From Actinomycetota bacterium (GTDB lineage: Bacteria; Actinomycetota; Geothermincolia; Geothermincolales; RBG-13-55-18): a stretch of DNA of 46,383 nucleotides. Each line of letters starts with the position of its first letter. Position 1 is the first letter of the stretch. Position numbers and translations under genes: made by a program. The notes below the pieces were generated by a model, which made no database searches, was not told the origin of the DNA, and saw only the letters and a list, made by a program, of their open reading frames with translations. The stretch is from the NCBI GenBank assembly GCA_016931915.1, contig JAFGDU010000149.1, positions 1-46,383 on the forward strand. Reading direction: 5' to 3'. This document shows, in pieces, positions 22,355-32,375 of the stretch.

Positions 22355-25300
22355 ATGCTAGGCTCTTTGTTCACTTCCAGTTCCTGTAAGCTCAAGGCGA
22401 TCGTCGTATTCGCGGTGATCGCCTTCATCTTATTCATGACCCTGGGTATATTCGCGCCTCCCCGCGAGGCGGAGGCACAGCCGTCCATTTCCGTGAGCAA
22501 GTCCTTCAGCGGCAAGCCCCTGCTGGGCGGCAACGCCACCGTCTCCATCACCGTGACCAACACGGGGGACCAGCGCGGCTACAACCTCTCGCTAAGCGAC
22601 GTCTTCTCCTCCTCCCGCCCCGACCCCGAAGGGCAGGTGACCTTCGTCTCCGCCAGCGACTCCAACGGCAACCTCCCCCCGTCGTCCGTGAGCACCGACC
22701 CCGCCACCGGAGACCTCACGGTGAGCTTCGACAACTTCCGCGACCTGGAGCCCACGGAGAGTACAACCATCGATATCACCGTCAGCCTCGCCGGCGATGC
22801 CACCTGGCAGGTGGGCGACCTACTGGTGGACGACGTCACCGCGCAGGTGAACGACCTGCCGGACGGCTCCGGCACCTGGAGGCAGGGGAGCGATTCCGCC
22901 TCCACGGAGGTCATACCGATAAAGATCGTGAACAAGAGCGCGAACCAATCCACCGGGGTTGGGCAGGCTTCCGGTACGCTGGACTGGCCTTACACATACA
23001 CCATAGACGTGCAGAACAACTTTCTGCTGCCCACGGATAACATAGTGATAACGGATACCATCCCCGACGGTCTGGAATATCTGGGTGTCGCATCGGGGCC
23101 TGCGCCCTCGAGCGTGGTAAGGGACAACGTCAGCGGCATTACCACCCTCACCTGGAACGTGGGCACCCTGGCGGCCTCGGCTGGCTGGACGGTGACCTAT
23201 AACGCGGGCATCCGCTACGACTATTTCGGGACCGCCAACGTCGGCACCAACCGCCCTCATAACGACTTCGCCTGGCCGGGAGGGTTGGGCACGCCGATCC
23301 CCGACAAGACGCCGTTCCAGAACCAGGCCGACCTGGACTGCACCTTTCAGGGAGACCCCTATTCCGACAGCGACACCGCCCAGGTCACCGGTTGCTACGC
23401 CACCATAGAGAAGAGCGTCAATCCCACCCTGGTGGGCAACGGCACCGTGGTCACCTACACCATCAACTACTACACCTCCGAGTACTACAACATCGACGGC
23501 ATAACCATCACCGACGTCCTGCCGGACGGCCAGACCTACAACGCCGACGCCGTGCCCGCGCCGGACCTGGTGCAGAACGACACCCCGGGACCAGGACAGA
23601 CCACCCTCATCTGGAACGCCCTTCCCGAGCCCATGGCCAGCGGCACGGTGCGCACCATCACCTTCACCGCCACCGTGGACTTCACCTGGCAGGCTCCCCC
23701 CATAACCGGGGAGGACATCGTGGCCGACGACTCCATGTCCAACGACGTCATCATCGACGCCACCTGGCACGACGAGCCGGACCCCACGCGCATGTCCCAG
23801 ACGACCTCGTGCGACTCGGCCGCCGGCGTCTCCACCGGGCTGCCCTCCATCAACAAGCAGGTCAGCCTGGACGGCTCCGCGTGGACGGACTCGGTCACGG
23901 CCACGGTGGGAGACGAGCTCTGGTTCCGCGTGCGCTTCAACACCGCGGACGGGGCGACCCCCATCCGCTCCGACATCCGTTTCAAGGACATCCAGGTGAC
24001 CGACTGGCTGCCTCCGGGTACCAGCTATATAGCCGGTTCCTACGGCCTCGCCCACGCGGACGCCGCTTTCTTCCTCAGCCCCGGCTCGCAGTTCAACGAT
24101 CCGCCCACGCCGGTCACCATCGGCGGCCTCGCAGGCCTGGACTGGTTCCTGGGCAACATCGAGCGCGGCGGCTGGTGGCAGGTGGTCTTCCGCGCGCAGG
24201 TGGACGACGCGGCGGGCGTGGCCGCCGGGGTCGTGGTCAACGACCTCGGCAAGCTGGCGGGAGAGAACACCTTCGGCCAGCGCTACTCAGACCGCGACGG
24301 GGCGGAGGTGGGCTACGAGGAGCCGGAGCTGGTGCTCACCAAGACCGCCACCTCCGTGCCCTCGCCGCTGCTGCCCGGCAGCACCGTGCAGTACCAGATC
24401 GTCATCGACAACATCGGGGGAGCGGCGGCGCAGGACATGCTGGTCATCGACACCCTGCCGGCGGGCATGCGCACCTACGATCCCACCTCTGGGCTCACGG
24501 CGGTGTCCGTAAACGGGACGCCCCTAAGCGAGAACGTGGACTTCGAGGAGGGATACGACGGGGGCACCGGGATAGCCACCTGGGACTTCCAGACCCCCAC
24601 CGTGAGCACCGCCCTGCCCGCCGGAGGGCAGCTGGTGATCACCTATACCTCACAGGTGGATACCGGGGTGGGGGCGGGCGCCGTCCTCACCGACCTGGCC
24701 ACCGTGGGCTGGAACACCCAGGCGGACGGCAGCGGCCGCGTGTACCCGGGGACCTCCAACCCCGCCGACCCCAACACCGACGACGAGACGGTGACCCTGG
24801 CCCCCGAGACCATGGTCAAGGGCTACGTTCCGGCGGGGCCCTTCACCATCGGGGACACGGTCACCTTCCAGCTGGACGTCACCGTGCCCCAGGGCATGTA
24901 CGTCTACTGGCCGGAGATAGTCGACGCGGTGAGCATCGACGGGGTGCAATACGTGCCGGGCTCAGCCGCCCTCTCCCTTATCTCGGGCACGCCGGTCACC
25001 GGGGCCTCCTTCGACCCCGCGACCAACCCCGATCCCATCATCGACACCAGCCCCTCGCCGGGCACCACCTTCACCTGGTACCTGAATAATTTTATCGACA
25101 ACAGCGGCCAGCCCACCGACTACGTCTTCCGCCTCTCCTTCGACGTGGTCATCACCGGCCTCGCCGACGGGGGAGGCTGGGAGTTCTGGCCCCCCACCGC
25201 CGGCGACCAGTTCGCCGACACAGGGACCGGCAACTGGAACACGGTCAACACCCCCACGCGCCAGACCGACCGCACCACCTCCACCGGGCCCGTAAGCGTG

Positions 25301-28300
25301 GACGTGGACCAGCCCTACCTGCAGTTAGATAAAAAGAATGACAAGGAGGGCTCCCCTCCGGTTCCAGTCTCCGGCGGCGATACCATAGGCTATACCATCA
25401 CCATCGACAACAACGTCTGGTGGCCGTCATTCAACAACGTCATCGTGGACACCCTGCCGGTGGGTTTGCGCGGCACCGACCCCTCGCCCACGGTGGCGGT
25501 GACCCTCAACGCCGTACCTCTCACTGCGGGCGTGGACTACTCGGTGGCCTACAGCGGCGCCAGCGGCGAGCTCACCGTGGACCTGGAGGGAGGCACCTCC
25601 GACACCGATATCCCGCTGGGCGGGCAGCTGGTGATAACTTATACCGCCACCGTGGACGGCGACGTGGGCGCGGGCTCGGACCTCACCAACGTGGCCTCCG
25701 TCTCCTACAACTCCCGCACCGACGGCACCGGCAGGCAGATAGACCGCACCTCCGACCCCGCCGACGAAAACACCGACGACTCCACGGTGGACGTCCTCGA
25801 CGTTGAAATCACCAAGACCATCGGCGGCCCCGACCCCGCCACCATCGGCGACGAGGTCACCTACATCTATACCTTCGTCATACCCTCCGAGACGGTGGCC
25901 TGGTGGCCAGAGATACGGGACGTAATCGAGGCTGACGGCATCGCCTACGTCGCGGGTTCTTCCAGCCTGGTCTACGTTTCCGGAAACCCCGAGACGGCGG
26001 CGTCCTTCCGGGGCGGCGCATCCGACCCCGGGGTCGACTATAACGACCCCGTCCCGGGGGCCACCTTCACCTGGCTCCTGGACACCATCGACAACGCCAA
26101 CCCGGGCGGTGGCACCGGCGATACCCCCTACGTCTTCCAGCTGCAGTTCCGCGCGCGCGTCACCGGCCTGGCCGACGACGGCTCCACCTGGCTGTGGTGG
26201 CCTCCCACCGCGGACGACAGCGCGGACGACTATGGCCTCATCCGCTGGAACACCACGGACGAGGGGGCGGGCGTCACCAACAGCGAGGTGGTCTCCAACA
26301 CCGAGACCACGGACGTGGACCAGCCCTACCTGGTGCTGACCAAGGACAACATGCCTCCCGCCGGACCCTACAAGGGCGGGGACAGCATTAACTACCGCAC
26401 GCGGGTGGACAACACCGGCTGGTGGCCCTCCCACCTCAACGTGCTGGTGGATACCTTTCCGATGGGCATGCGCGGCACCGCGCCGGTGATCACCTCCATA
26501 ACCATCAATGGGGTGCCCCTGGCTGTGGGTGTGGACTACGCGACGAGCTGGAATGGGGGTACCGGACAGTTCACCGTTGACCTCACCGCCGGTGGCACCA
26601 TCGATACGGTCATCCCGGCCGGGCAGCGGCTAGAGATCCTCTACACGGCGCGCATCGACGACAACGTGGGTGCCAACTCCAGCCTCACCAACACCGCCTC
26701 CATCGCCTATAACAGCCGCCCCGACGGCAACGGCAGGCAGGTCGACCGCACCTCCAACGTTTCCGAAGCCAACACAGACAATGCCAACATCGCCGTCCGC
26801 AGCTGTTCCATCACCAAGTCCATAACCGGCCCCAACCCCGCCACCATCGGCGACGAGGTGACATACGCCATCCGGGTGACCGTGCCGGCGGAGACGGTGG
26901 CCTGGTGGCCGGACCTGCGGGACACCCTCAACACCCAGGGCACCGCCTACGTCGCCGGCTCCGCCTCGCTGGTGCCGATAAGCGGCAATCCCGAAGTGCC
27001 GGCGGCCTTCCGGGCCACTTCCGAGCCGGTGATCAACCCTCTGCCTCCCCAGTCCCCCGCAACCTTGGACTGGTATCTCAACACGGTGGACAACGCCAGC
27101 CCGGTACCCGGCGTGGGTGACACCGACTACGTCTTCGAGCTGAGCTTCCGCATGCGCATAACCGGCCTCAACAACGATCTGTCCTGGCGCTGGTGGCCGC
27201 CCACCGCCACCGACACCACCACCGACCAAGGCCGTTTCCGCTGGAACACCACCGACGCGGGGCCGGGGGTTACCAACAACACCCTCAACAGCAACACCAC
27301 CACCACCAACATCGACCAGCCCCGCCTGGTGCTGACCAAGACCAACAACGCCGCCGGGCCGCTCACCGGCGGGGCCACCGTACAGTACACCACCAGCGTG
27401 GTGAACAGCGGCTGGTGGCCTTCCCACCTCAACGTGATGGTGGATACCCTTCCACTGTGGATGCGCGACACCGCACCGGTGATAAACTCCGTGACCCTAA
27501 ACGCGGTGCCGCTGACGGCGGGGGTCAACTATACCACCGCCTGGAACTCCGGCACCGGCGAGCTCACCGTGGACCTGAGCAACGGCACCTCCCCGAACAC
27601 CACCATCCCGGTGGGGCAGACACTGGTGGTCACCTACACCGCCACCGTGGACAGCGACGTTCCGGCGGGCATCACCCTGACCAACATCGCCTCCATCTCC
27701 TACAACTCCCGCTCCGACGGTAACGGGCGTCAGGTGCCGCGCACCCTGGTAGTAGCCGACCCGCAGACCGACGACTCCTCCTTCGCCATCGAGCTGGCGA
27801 CCATGTCCAAGACGCACGACGCCCCGGGCAACGTGGCAACCATCGGCCAAGCATACGACTATCGGGTCAATATCGTGGTGCCCCCCTTCACCACCATGTA
27901 CAACACGGTGGTCAGCGACACCATCCCCGACGGACTCACGGTTGACGCCATCAGCGTGCCGGTGGGATCGGAGGTCCACGCCGAGCTTCCCGATGGCACC
28001 ACCCCCATAACCTGGACCATCGGCGACTACACCAACAACACCGGCCTGCCGGTCACCCTGACCATGACTGTCTCGGTGCACGTGGACAACACCTTCTCGG
28101 GCGGCGCCCTGGTGGACGGCCTACCGCCGGGGCAGGACACCTTCTCCAACACCGCGGACCTGCAGTGGGAGGATGCGGATACGGGCGGCAATACCTACAA
28201 CAACTCCGCCTCCGCGCCCGACGTCACCGCCGTGGAGCCCCAGCTGACCATCGCCAAGAGCTGGCAGAACCTCACCCACCCCGGCCAGCAGCCGGAGGCG

Positions 28301-31300
28301 GGCGATACGTTGCTCTACACCATCCAGGTGGACAACACCGGCACCTCCGCCGCCTACGAGGTGTCGGTGGACGACACGGTGAACTCGGACATGACCTACG
28401 TCCCGGCCTCCATAACCGGGCCCGGTGCCGATGGCTCCGGCGCGCCCGGCCTCACCTGGGACATAGGGAGCATCGCAGCCAGCACCGGCGTAACTCTCAC
28501 CTTCCAGGCGATGGTGAACGGCGGCGTGTACAGGGGCACCAACCTGGACAATACCGCCGACCTGAACCAGTACTACAGCCTGCCCCAGCCCTCCACCTAT
28601 CCCGCACGCTCCTACGGTCCGGACTCGGATACCGCGCCGGCCACGGCCCGGGCCGCGGGGCTGGTGGTGGAAAAGCAGGTGATCGGAGATGTCTGGGTGC
28701 AGCCGGGAGACACAGTGAGCTACCGCGTCACCATCACCAACGTGGGGGATGCCGTGGCCGCGGGCGCCAACGTGACCGACACCATCCCCTGGCCCGGCTT
28801 CGCCTACTCCGCAGGCAGCACCTCGGCCACCTGGTCGGACGGAGGCTCCTCCTCGGCCGACCCCGCGGGGGCGCCCGGACCTGACCTGGACTGGAACCTG
28901 GGTGTCCTGGGGGCACACATCAACCCCGGGGAGTCGCTGGTGCTGGACTTCGACATCGTGGTGCAGGCGGGCGCATCCCTGGGACCGCATACCAACACCG
29001 CCTACGGCTTCTCGGACGACGGCGCGGGCACGCCCACCCATAAGGATTCCGGCAACCCGCCGGATACAGATCCCCTGGACGAGGGCTCGGCGGACATCAG
29101 CGTGACCGACCCCGAGATAACCGTCACCAAGACCCTGGACGACGCGGACGGTTTCGTGCCCGTAGGCGATTCCCTCTCCTATACGATACGGGTTCAAAAC
29201 ACCGGCAACACCTACATACCCGTGGTGCCCATGAGCGACACCTACGATCCCATCTACCTGACCTACACCGGCGCGATGCCGCCCTCCGATACGGCCGTTC
29301 CCGGCACTATCACCTGGAACGACGTCAGCGGCGGTTCGGGCCTGCTCCCCGGGCAGTTCGTGGATATAACCGTGAACTTCACCGCGGCGGCGGTTGGGAC
29401 CACGCCCGATACCGATGACACCGCATCCGTATCCACCTTCGACGAGCACGGCGACCCGGTATCCGACTCGGACACGGACACCTCGCTGACCATCACCGGG
29501 CCGGGGCTCACCGTCACCAAGACATTGAACGACGGCGACGGTTTCGTACCGGTGGGAAGCGCCTTCTCTTACACCATCCGGGTGGAGAACACCGGCGATA
29601 CGGAGATAGTCGACCCGGTGCCCATGACCGATACTTACGATCCCATCTACCTGACCTACACCGGCGCCACGCCGCCCTCCGATACGGCCGTGCCCGGCAC
29701 CATCACATGGAACGACGTCAGCGGCGGGTCGGGCCTGCTGCCGGGGGCTTTTGTGGATATAACGGTGAACTTCACCGCGGGGAGCCCCGGCACCTCCCCC
29801 GACACCGACGACACCGCGGCCGCCAGCGGGGTTGACGTGAACGGCGACCCCGTCTCCGGCTCGGACACCAATACTTCCCTGACCATCACCAACCCGCTGG
29901 TGGCGGTGGACAAGCACCTGGCCCCCGGCCAGGACCAGTACGTGCGGGTCGGCGACCCGGTCTCCTACGAGATAACCATCACCAACACCGGCGACACCAC
30001 CATAGATATCCTGCCGCTGCAGGACGTCTTCGACGACACCCACCTCGCCTACGTGGATGCTACACCGCCTGAGGACTCCGTGGCCGGGAACACCATCACC
30101 TGGAACGACCTCACCGCGACCTTCGGCGACCTGGCCCCCGGGGCCTCCGTCGACGTCACCGTGAACTTCACCGCCACCAACCTGGGGCTGAACATCGTAG
30201 ACGTGGCCACGGTGAGCGGCGCCGTGGACGAGCACGGCGACCCCGTGCCCCTGGCCACCGACGACGACACCACCCTGGGCGTCACCGACCCCGAGATAAG
30301 CGTGACCAAGACCCTGGACGACCCCGACGGTTTCGTGCCCGTGGGAGAGGACTTCTCCTACACCGTGCGCGTGGAGAACACGGGCGACACGGTCATCGTG
30401 GCCCCGGTCGAGGTGCTGGACCTGTACGAACCAGACTACCTGGAGTTCGTGTCCGCCCTTCCCGCAGCCGACCCGGCCAGCGGGGGAGGGATAGTACTGT
30501 GGCCCGACCTCACCTCCGGGGCGGACCTCCCGCCGGGCGGTTTCGTGGACATCGCCGTCACCTTCACCGCGCTGCAGCCCGGGACGACCCCGGACACCGA
30601 CGACCTCGTCCTGGTTACGGCTGACGACGAGTACGGCGATCCCGTCGCGGACGGGGACCTCGACGACTCCCTCACCATCACCGACCCGGAGCTGTCGCTG
30701 GAGAAGTCACTGGCCTCCGGCCAGCCCGATACCATCGAGGTGGGGGACACGGTCACCTTCCGGGTGGTCATCGAGAACACCGGGGATACCGTGATGGACG
30801 TGGTGCCCCTCGCGGATGTCTATGAAGCGGACAAGCTGGAGTTCATCAGCGCCAGCATACCCCCGGACGCGCAGGCGGCCGGCACCCTGACCTGGAACGA
30901 CCTCACCGTCTCCGAGGGCGACCTGGCGCCCGGCGGCTCCTTCGAGCTGCTGCTCACCTTCAGGGCCCTCGCCGTTGCCGACAGTACCACTGATACCGCC
31001 GCGCTCAGCGGAGCGGTGGACGAGCACGGCGATTCCCCGCCCGATGTCACAGGCGACGCGAGCGTGATCATAGATGAGAACACCGGCGGTGTCGTCATCA
31101 CCAAGGCCTCGGAGCCGCCGAACTACTCCGCCGTCGTGCCCGGGCAGGTGGTCACCTATACCATCGCCTACGAGAACACCATGGAGGTGCCGGCGGAGAA
31201 CGCGGTCATCGAGGACTACGTGGACACCACCAGCGAGATTGTTCCCGGCAGCATCGAGCTTAACGGGGTACCGCAGCCCGACGGCTATTACGACCCCGCC

Positions 31301-31990
31301 ACGCGCCTGGTCACCGTTCCCCTGGGGACCATCGACCCGGGGGAGAGCGGCGTCCTGGTCTTCAAGGTGACCGTGAACGAGTACGACGAGGCGAGGCCGG
31401 AGGTGACCAACGCCGCCCAGATAACCACCGACCAGACCGGGACCGTGGTATCCTTCCCCACCATCGTGCTGCCCGTGGACCCCTTCGAGTTCCACAAGGC
31501 CGTGCAGGACCTCAACGGCGGCGACGTGGTAGCGGGGGACATCCTGCTGTGGACCATAACCGTGGAGAACATCGGCAGTATCCCCACCACCAACGTAGTG
31601 GTCTATGACGACGTGCCCACCAATACCACCTACGTGACCGGCTCCATCACCGGCCAGGGGGCGGACGACTCCAACCCCGCCCGCATGAGATGGGACGTGG
31701 GCTCCATAGACGTGGGCGTGACCGTCACCCTGACCTTCCAGAGCCGCGTAAACGACGGCCTGCCGGCGGGGACCGAGATAAGGAACCAGGCGGTGCTCGA
31801 GGCGGACCAGCTCGCCAACCCCAAGCCGAGCGCCCCGGAGGGCATGGAGACGGCCGAGCCGAATATACTGCCGGTGACCGGGACCGATCTCTACCTCTTC
31901 TGGCTCCTAGCCGCGTTACTGGCGCTGGCTGGAGCTGCGTTGATCCTGGCGGGCGCCTGGATGAGGAGGAAGGACCGGGCAACAACATAA
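22355..31990 (+). CDS. Giant LPxTG-anchored surface protein of DUF11-like repeats
   Basis: This 3211-residue protein is secreted and probably cell-wall attached. It starts with a membrane-type signal (CKLKAIVVFAVIAFILFMTL, then a likely cleavage near AEA). About 21 immunoglobulin-like modules follow, most opening with a Thr/Val-x-Lys segment such as LVLTKTATS, ITKTIGG or ITVTKTLDD and containing D-x-x-P-x-G, as in DUF11/conserved-repeat domains. The Lys and a late Asn could form intramolecular isopeptide bonds, but that is inference. The C-terminus has LPVTG at 3172-3176, a hydrophobic stretch and RRKDR, a standard sortase signal. No sortase gene is in the window. Modules at 24812-27802 (about 1 kb each) and 29116-31080 (about 393 bp each) form tandem repeats. 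ATG at 22355 follows GGGGGAGAG. It is monocistronic and ends at a strong hairpin. Confidence 0.9.
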   Translation: MLGSLFTSSSCKLKAIVVFAVIAFILFMTLGIFAPPREAEAQPSISVSKSFSGKPLLGGNATVSITVTNTGDQRGYNLSLSDVFSSSRPDPEGQVTFVSASDSNGNLPPSSVSTDPATGDLTVSFDNFRDLEPTESTTIDITVSLAGDATWQVGDLLVDDVTAQVNDLPDGSGTWRQGSDSASTEVIPIKIVNKSANQSTGVGQASGTLDWPYTYTIDVQNNFLLPTDNIVITDTIPDGLEYLGVASGPAPSSVVRDNVSGITTLTWNVGTLAASAGWTVTYNAGIRYDYFGTANVGTNRPHNDFAWPGGLGTPIPDKTPFQNQADLDCTFQGDPYSDSDTAQVTGCYATIEKSVNPTLVGNGTVVTYTINYYTSEYYNIDGITITDVLPDGQTYNADAVPAPDLVQNDTPGPGQTTLIWNALPEPMASGTVRTITFTATVDFTWQAPPITGEDIVADDSMSNDVIIDATWHDEPDPTRMSQTTSCDSAAGVSTGLPSINKQVSLDGSAWTDSVTATVGDELWFRVRFNTADGATPIRSDIRFKDIQVTDWLPPGTSYIAGSYGLAHADAAFFLSPGSQFNDPPTPVTIGGLAGLDWFLGNIERGGWWQVVFRAQVDDAAGVAAGVVVNDLGKLAGENTFGQRYSDRDGAEVGYEEPELVLTKTATSVPSPLLPGSTVQYQIVIDNIGGAAAQDMLVIDTLPAGMRTYDPTSGLTAVSVNGTPLSENVDFEEGYDGGTGIATWDFQTPTVSTALPAGGQLVITYTSQVDTGVGAGAVLTDLATVGWNTQADGSGRVYPGTSNPADPNTDDETVTLAPETMVKGYVPAGPFTIGDTVTFQLDVTVPQGMYVYWPEIVDAVSIDGVQYVPGSAALSLISGTPVTGASFDPATNPDPIIDTSPSPGTTFTWYLNNFIDNSGQPTDYVFRLSFDVVITGLADGGGWEFWPPTAGDQFADTGTGNWNTVNTPTRQTDRTTSTGPVSVDVDQPYLQLDKKNDKEGSPPVPVSGGDTIGYTITIDNNVWWPSFNNVIVDTLPVGLRGTDPSPTVAVTLNAVPLTAGVDYSVAYSGASGELTVDLEGGTSDTDIPLGGQLVITYTATVDGDVGAGSDLTNVASVSYNSRTDGTGRQIDRTSDPADENTDDSTVDVLDVEITKTIGGPDPATIGDEVTYIYTFVIPSETVAWWPEIRDVIEADGIAYVAGSSSLVYVSGNPETAASFRGGASDPGVDYNDPVPGATFTWLLDTIDNANPGGGTGDTPYVFQLQFRARVTGLADDGSTWLWWPPTADDSADDYGLIRWNTTDEGAGVTNSEVVSNTETTDVDQPYLVLTKDNMPPAGPYKGGDSINYRTRVDNTGWWPSHLNVLVDTFPMGMRGTAPVITSITINGVPLAVGVDYATSWNGGTGQFTVDLTAGGTIDTVIPAGQRLEILYTARIDDNVGANSSLTNTASIAYNSRPDGNGRQVDRTSNVSEANTDNANIAVRSCSITKSITGPNPATIGDEVTYAIRVTVPAETVAWWPDLRDTLNTQGTAYVAGSASLVPISGNPEVPAAFRATSEPVINPLPPQSPATLDWYLNTVDNASPVPGVGDTDYVFELSFRMRITGLNNDLSWRWWPPTATDTTTDQGRFRWNTTDAGPGVTNNTLNSNTTTTNIDQPRLVLTKTNNAAGPLTGGATVQYTTSVVNSGWWPSHLNVMVDTLPLWMRDTAPVINSVTLNAVPLTAGVNYTTAWNSGTGELTVDLSNGTSPNTTIPVGQTLVVTYTATVDSDVPAGITLTNIASISYNSRSDGNGRQVPRTLVVADPQTDDSSFAIELATMSKTHDAPGNVATIGQAYDYRVNIVVPPFTTMYNTVVSDTIPDGLTVDAISVPVGSEVHAELPDGTTPITWTIGDYTNNTGLPVTLTMTVSVHVDNTFSGGALVDGLPPGQDTFSNTADLQWEDADTGGNTYNNSASAPDVTAVEPQLTIAKSWQNLTHPGQQPEAGDTLLYTIQVDNTGTSAAYEVSVDDTVNSDMTYVPASITGPGADGSGAPGLTWDIGSIAASTGVTLTFQAMVNGGVYRGTNLDNTADLNQYYSLPQPSTYPARSYGPDSDTAPATARAAGLVVEKQVIGDVWVQPGDTVSYRVTITNVGDAVAAGANVTDTIPWPGFAYSAGSTSATWSDGGSSSADPAGAPGPDLDWNLGVLGAHINPGESLVLDFDIVVQAGASLGPHTNTAYGFSDDGAGTPTHKDSGNPPDTDPLDEGSADISVTDPEITVTKTLDDADGFVPVGDSLSYTIRVQNTGNTYIPVVPMSDTYDPIYLTYTGAMPPSDTAVPGTITWNDVSGGSGLLPGQFVDITVNFTAAAVGTTPDTDDTASVSTFDEHGDPVSDSDTDTSLTITGPGLTVTKTLNDGDGFVPVGSAFSYTIRVENTGDTEIVDPVPMTDTYDPIYLTYTGATPPSDTAVPGTITWNDVSGGSGLLPGAFVDITVNFTAGSPGTSPDTDDTAAASGVDVNGDPVSGSDTNTSLTITNPLVAVDKHLAPGQDQYVRVGDPVSYEITITNTGDTTIDILPLQDVFDDTHLAYVDATPPEDSVAGNTITWNDLTATFGDLAPGASVDVTVNFTATNLGLNIVDVATVSGAVDEHGDPVPLATDDDTTLGVTDPEISVTKTLDDPDGFVPVGEDFSYTVRVENTGDTVIVAPVEVLDLYEPDYLEFVSALPAADPASGGGIVLWPDLTSGADLPPGGFVDIAVTFTALQPGTTPDTDDLVLVTADDEYGDPVADGDLDDSLTITDPELSLEKSLASGQPDTIEVGDTVTFRVVIENTGDTVMDVVPLADVYEADKLEFISASIPPDAQAAGTLTWNDLTVSEGDLAPGGSFELLLTFRALAVADSTTDTAALSGAVDEHGDSPPDVTGDASVIIDENTGGVVITKASEPPNYSAVVPGQVVTYTIAYENTMEVPAENAVIEDYVDTTSEIVPGSIELNGVPQPDGYYDPATRLVTVPLGTIDPGESGVLVFKVTVNEYDEARPEVTNAAQITTDQTGTVVSFPTIVLPVDPFEFHKAVQDLNGGDVVAGDILLWTITVENIGSIPTTNVVVYDDVPTNTTYVTGSITGQGADDSNPARMRWDVGSIDVGVTVTLTFQSRVNDGLPAGTEIRNQAVLEADQLANPKPSAPEGMETAEPNILPVTGTDLYLFWLLAALLALAGAALILAGAWMRRKDRATT
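24812..27802 (+). repeat. Three tandem ~1-kb repeats inside the giant gene
   Basis: Units begin at 24812, 25808 and 26810, and the fourth, divergent unit at 27803. Each encodes about 332 residues: a 'wall' half with WWP-E-x-D and WPPTA segments, and a half starting DVDQPYL or NIDQPRL with WWPS-x-N. The units differ by substitutions but keep length to within nine bases. Confidence 0.8.
29116..31080 (+). repeat. Five tandem ~393-bp repeats inside the giant gene
   Basis: Units begin near 29116, 29509, 29895, 30295 and 30688, each about 131 codons. The stretch from 29243 is nearly identical to that from 29636 over about 100 bases, exactly 393 bp apart, which suggests a recent duplication. Others are more diverged. 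Confidence 0.8.
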
Positions 31991-31993
31991 ACC

Positions 31994-32128
31994 GGGGGTC
32001 AGCCCTCCATTTTCAACGTCGGGGGTCAGGCCTCAATGCCGGGGGTCCTCCACATTCAACGTGATCACCCACGAAAGTTGTCAGACGAAAGCTTCGCCGG
32101 ATCAAGTTGAATGTGGAGGGCTGACCCC
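31994..32128. repeat. Dispersed inverted-repeat element, family B (full copy)
   Basis: This 135-bp element has outer arms GGGGGTCAGCCCTCCATTTT and, at the right end, TGGAGGGCTGACCCC. An inner pair, CCTCCACATTCAAC and GTTGAATGTGGAGG, is also present. The whole could fold as one long stem. It starts three bases after the giant gene's stop codon. Its inner part recurs inverted at 44482-44556. Confidence 0.78.
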
Positions 32129-32135
32129 AAAGGGG

Positions 32136-32163
32136 AAGACCCCGTTGGGGGGAACGGGGTCTT
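32136..32163. terminator. Bidirectional-looking terminator between convergent genes
   Basis: An exact 11-bp stem (AAGACCCCGTT with AACGGGGTCTT) and a 6-G loop lie 146 bases after the giant gene. TTT follows on the plus side. It probably also limits transcripts from the minus-strand gene at 32376. Confidence 0.75.
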
Positions 32164-32375
32164 TAACTGGCAGCTAGTTTGCTTGCTTGCACCCATTGAG
32201 GGAAATTGCCGGTAAACTCATGGGGGATACCTAGCTACCTCATTATTATTCTCGGTAGAACCCCACTACGCCTTTAACACTTTTTATCAGGTGTTTTATA
32301 ACTTGGAGAACGCAGCAATAATGTAAAAACAAGGGACGCGATACAAGTATATGTACCAGTGCCGTAAAGGGAAGC

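Larger units (their letters stand above)
31991..32375. other. 385-base spacer between convergent genes
   Basis: This spacer holds a full family B repeat, then a terminator (both listed). From 32165 to 32375 it is AT-rich with a weak inverted repeat around 32274-32290 (AACAC with GTGTT) and no open frame worth calling. Confidence 0.6.

Noticed and set aside
23392..25089. A 565-residue plus-strand frame inside the giant gene
   Set aside because: It is the alternative frame of the giant gene and is Arg/His-rich with no domain.
28121..30235. A 704-residue open frame on the minus strand inside the giant gene
   Set aside because: It is a mirror of GC-rich, repeated coding sequence; its product is low-complexity with no domain.
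32165..32375. A possible riboswitch before the LytTR gene
   Set aside because: The AT-rich spacer is downstream, not upstream, of that gene, and I see no conserved riboswitch core.
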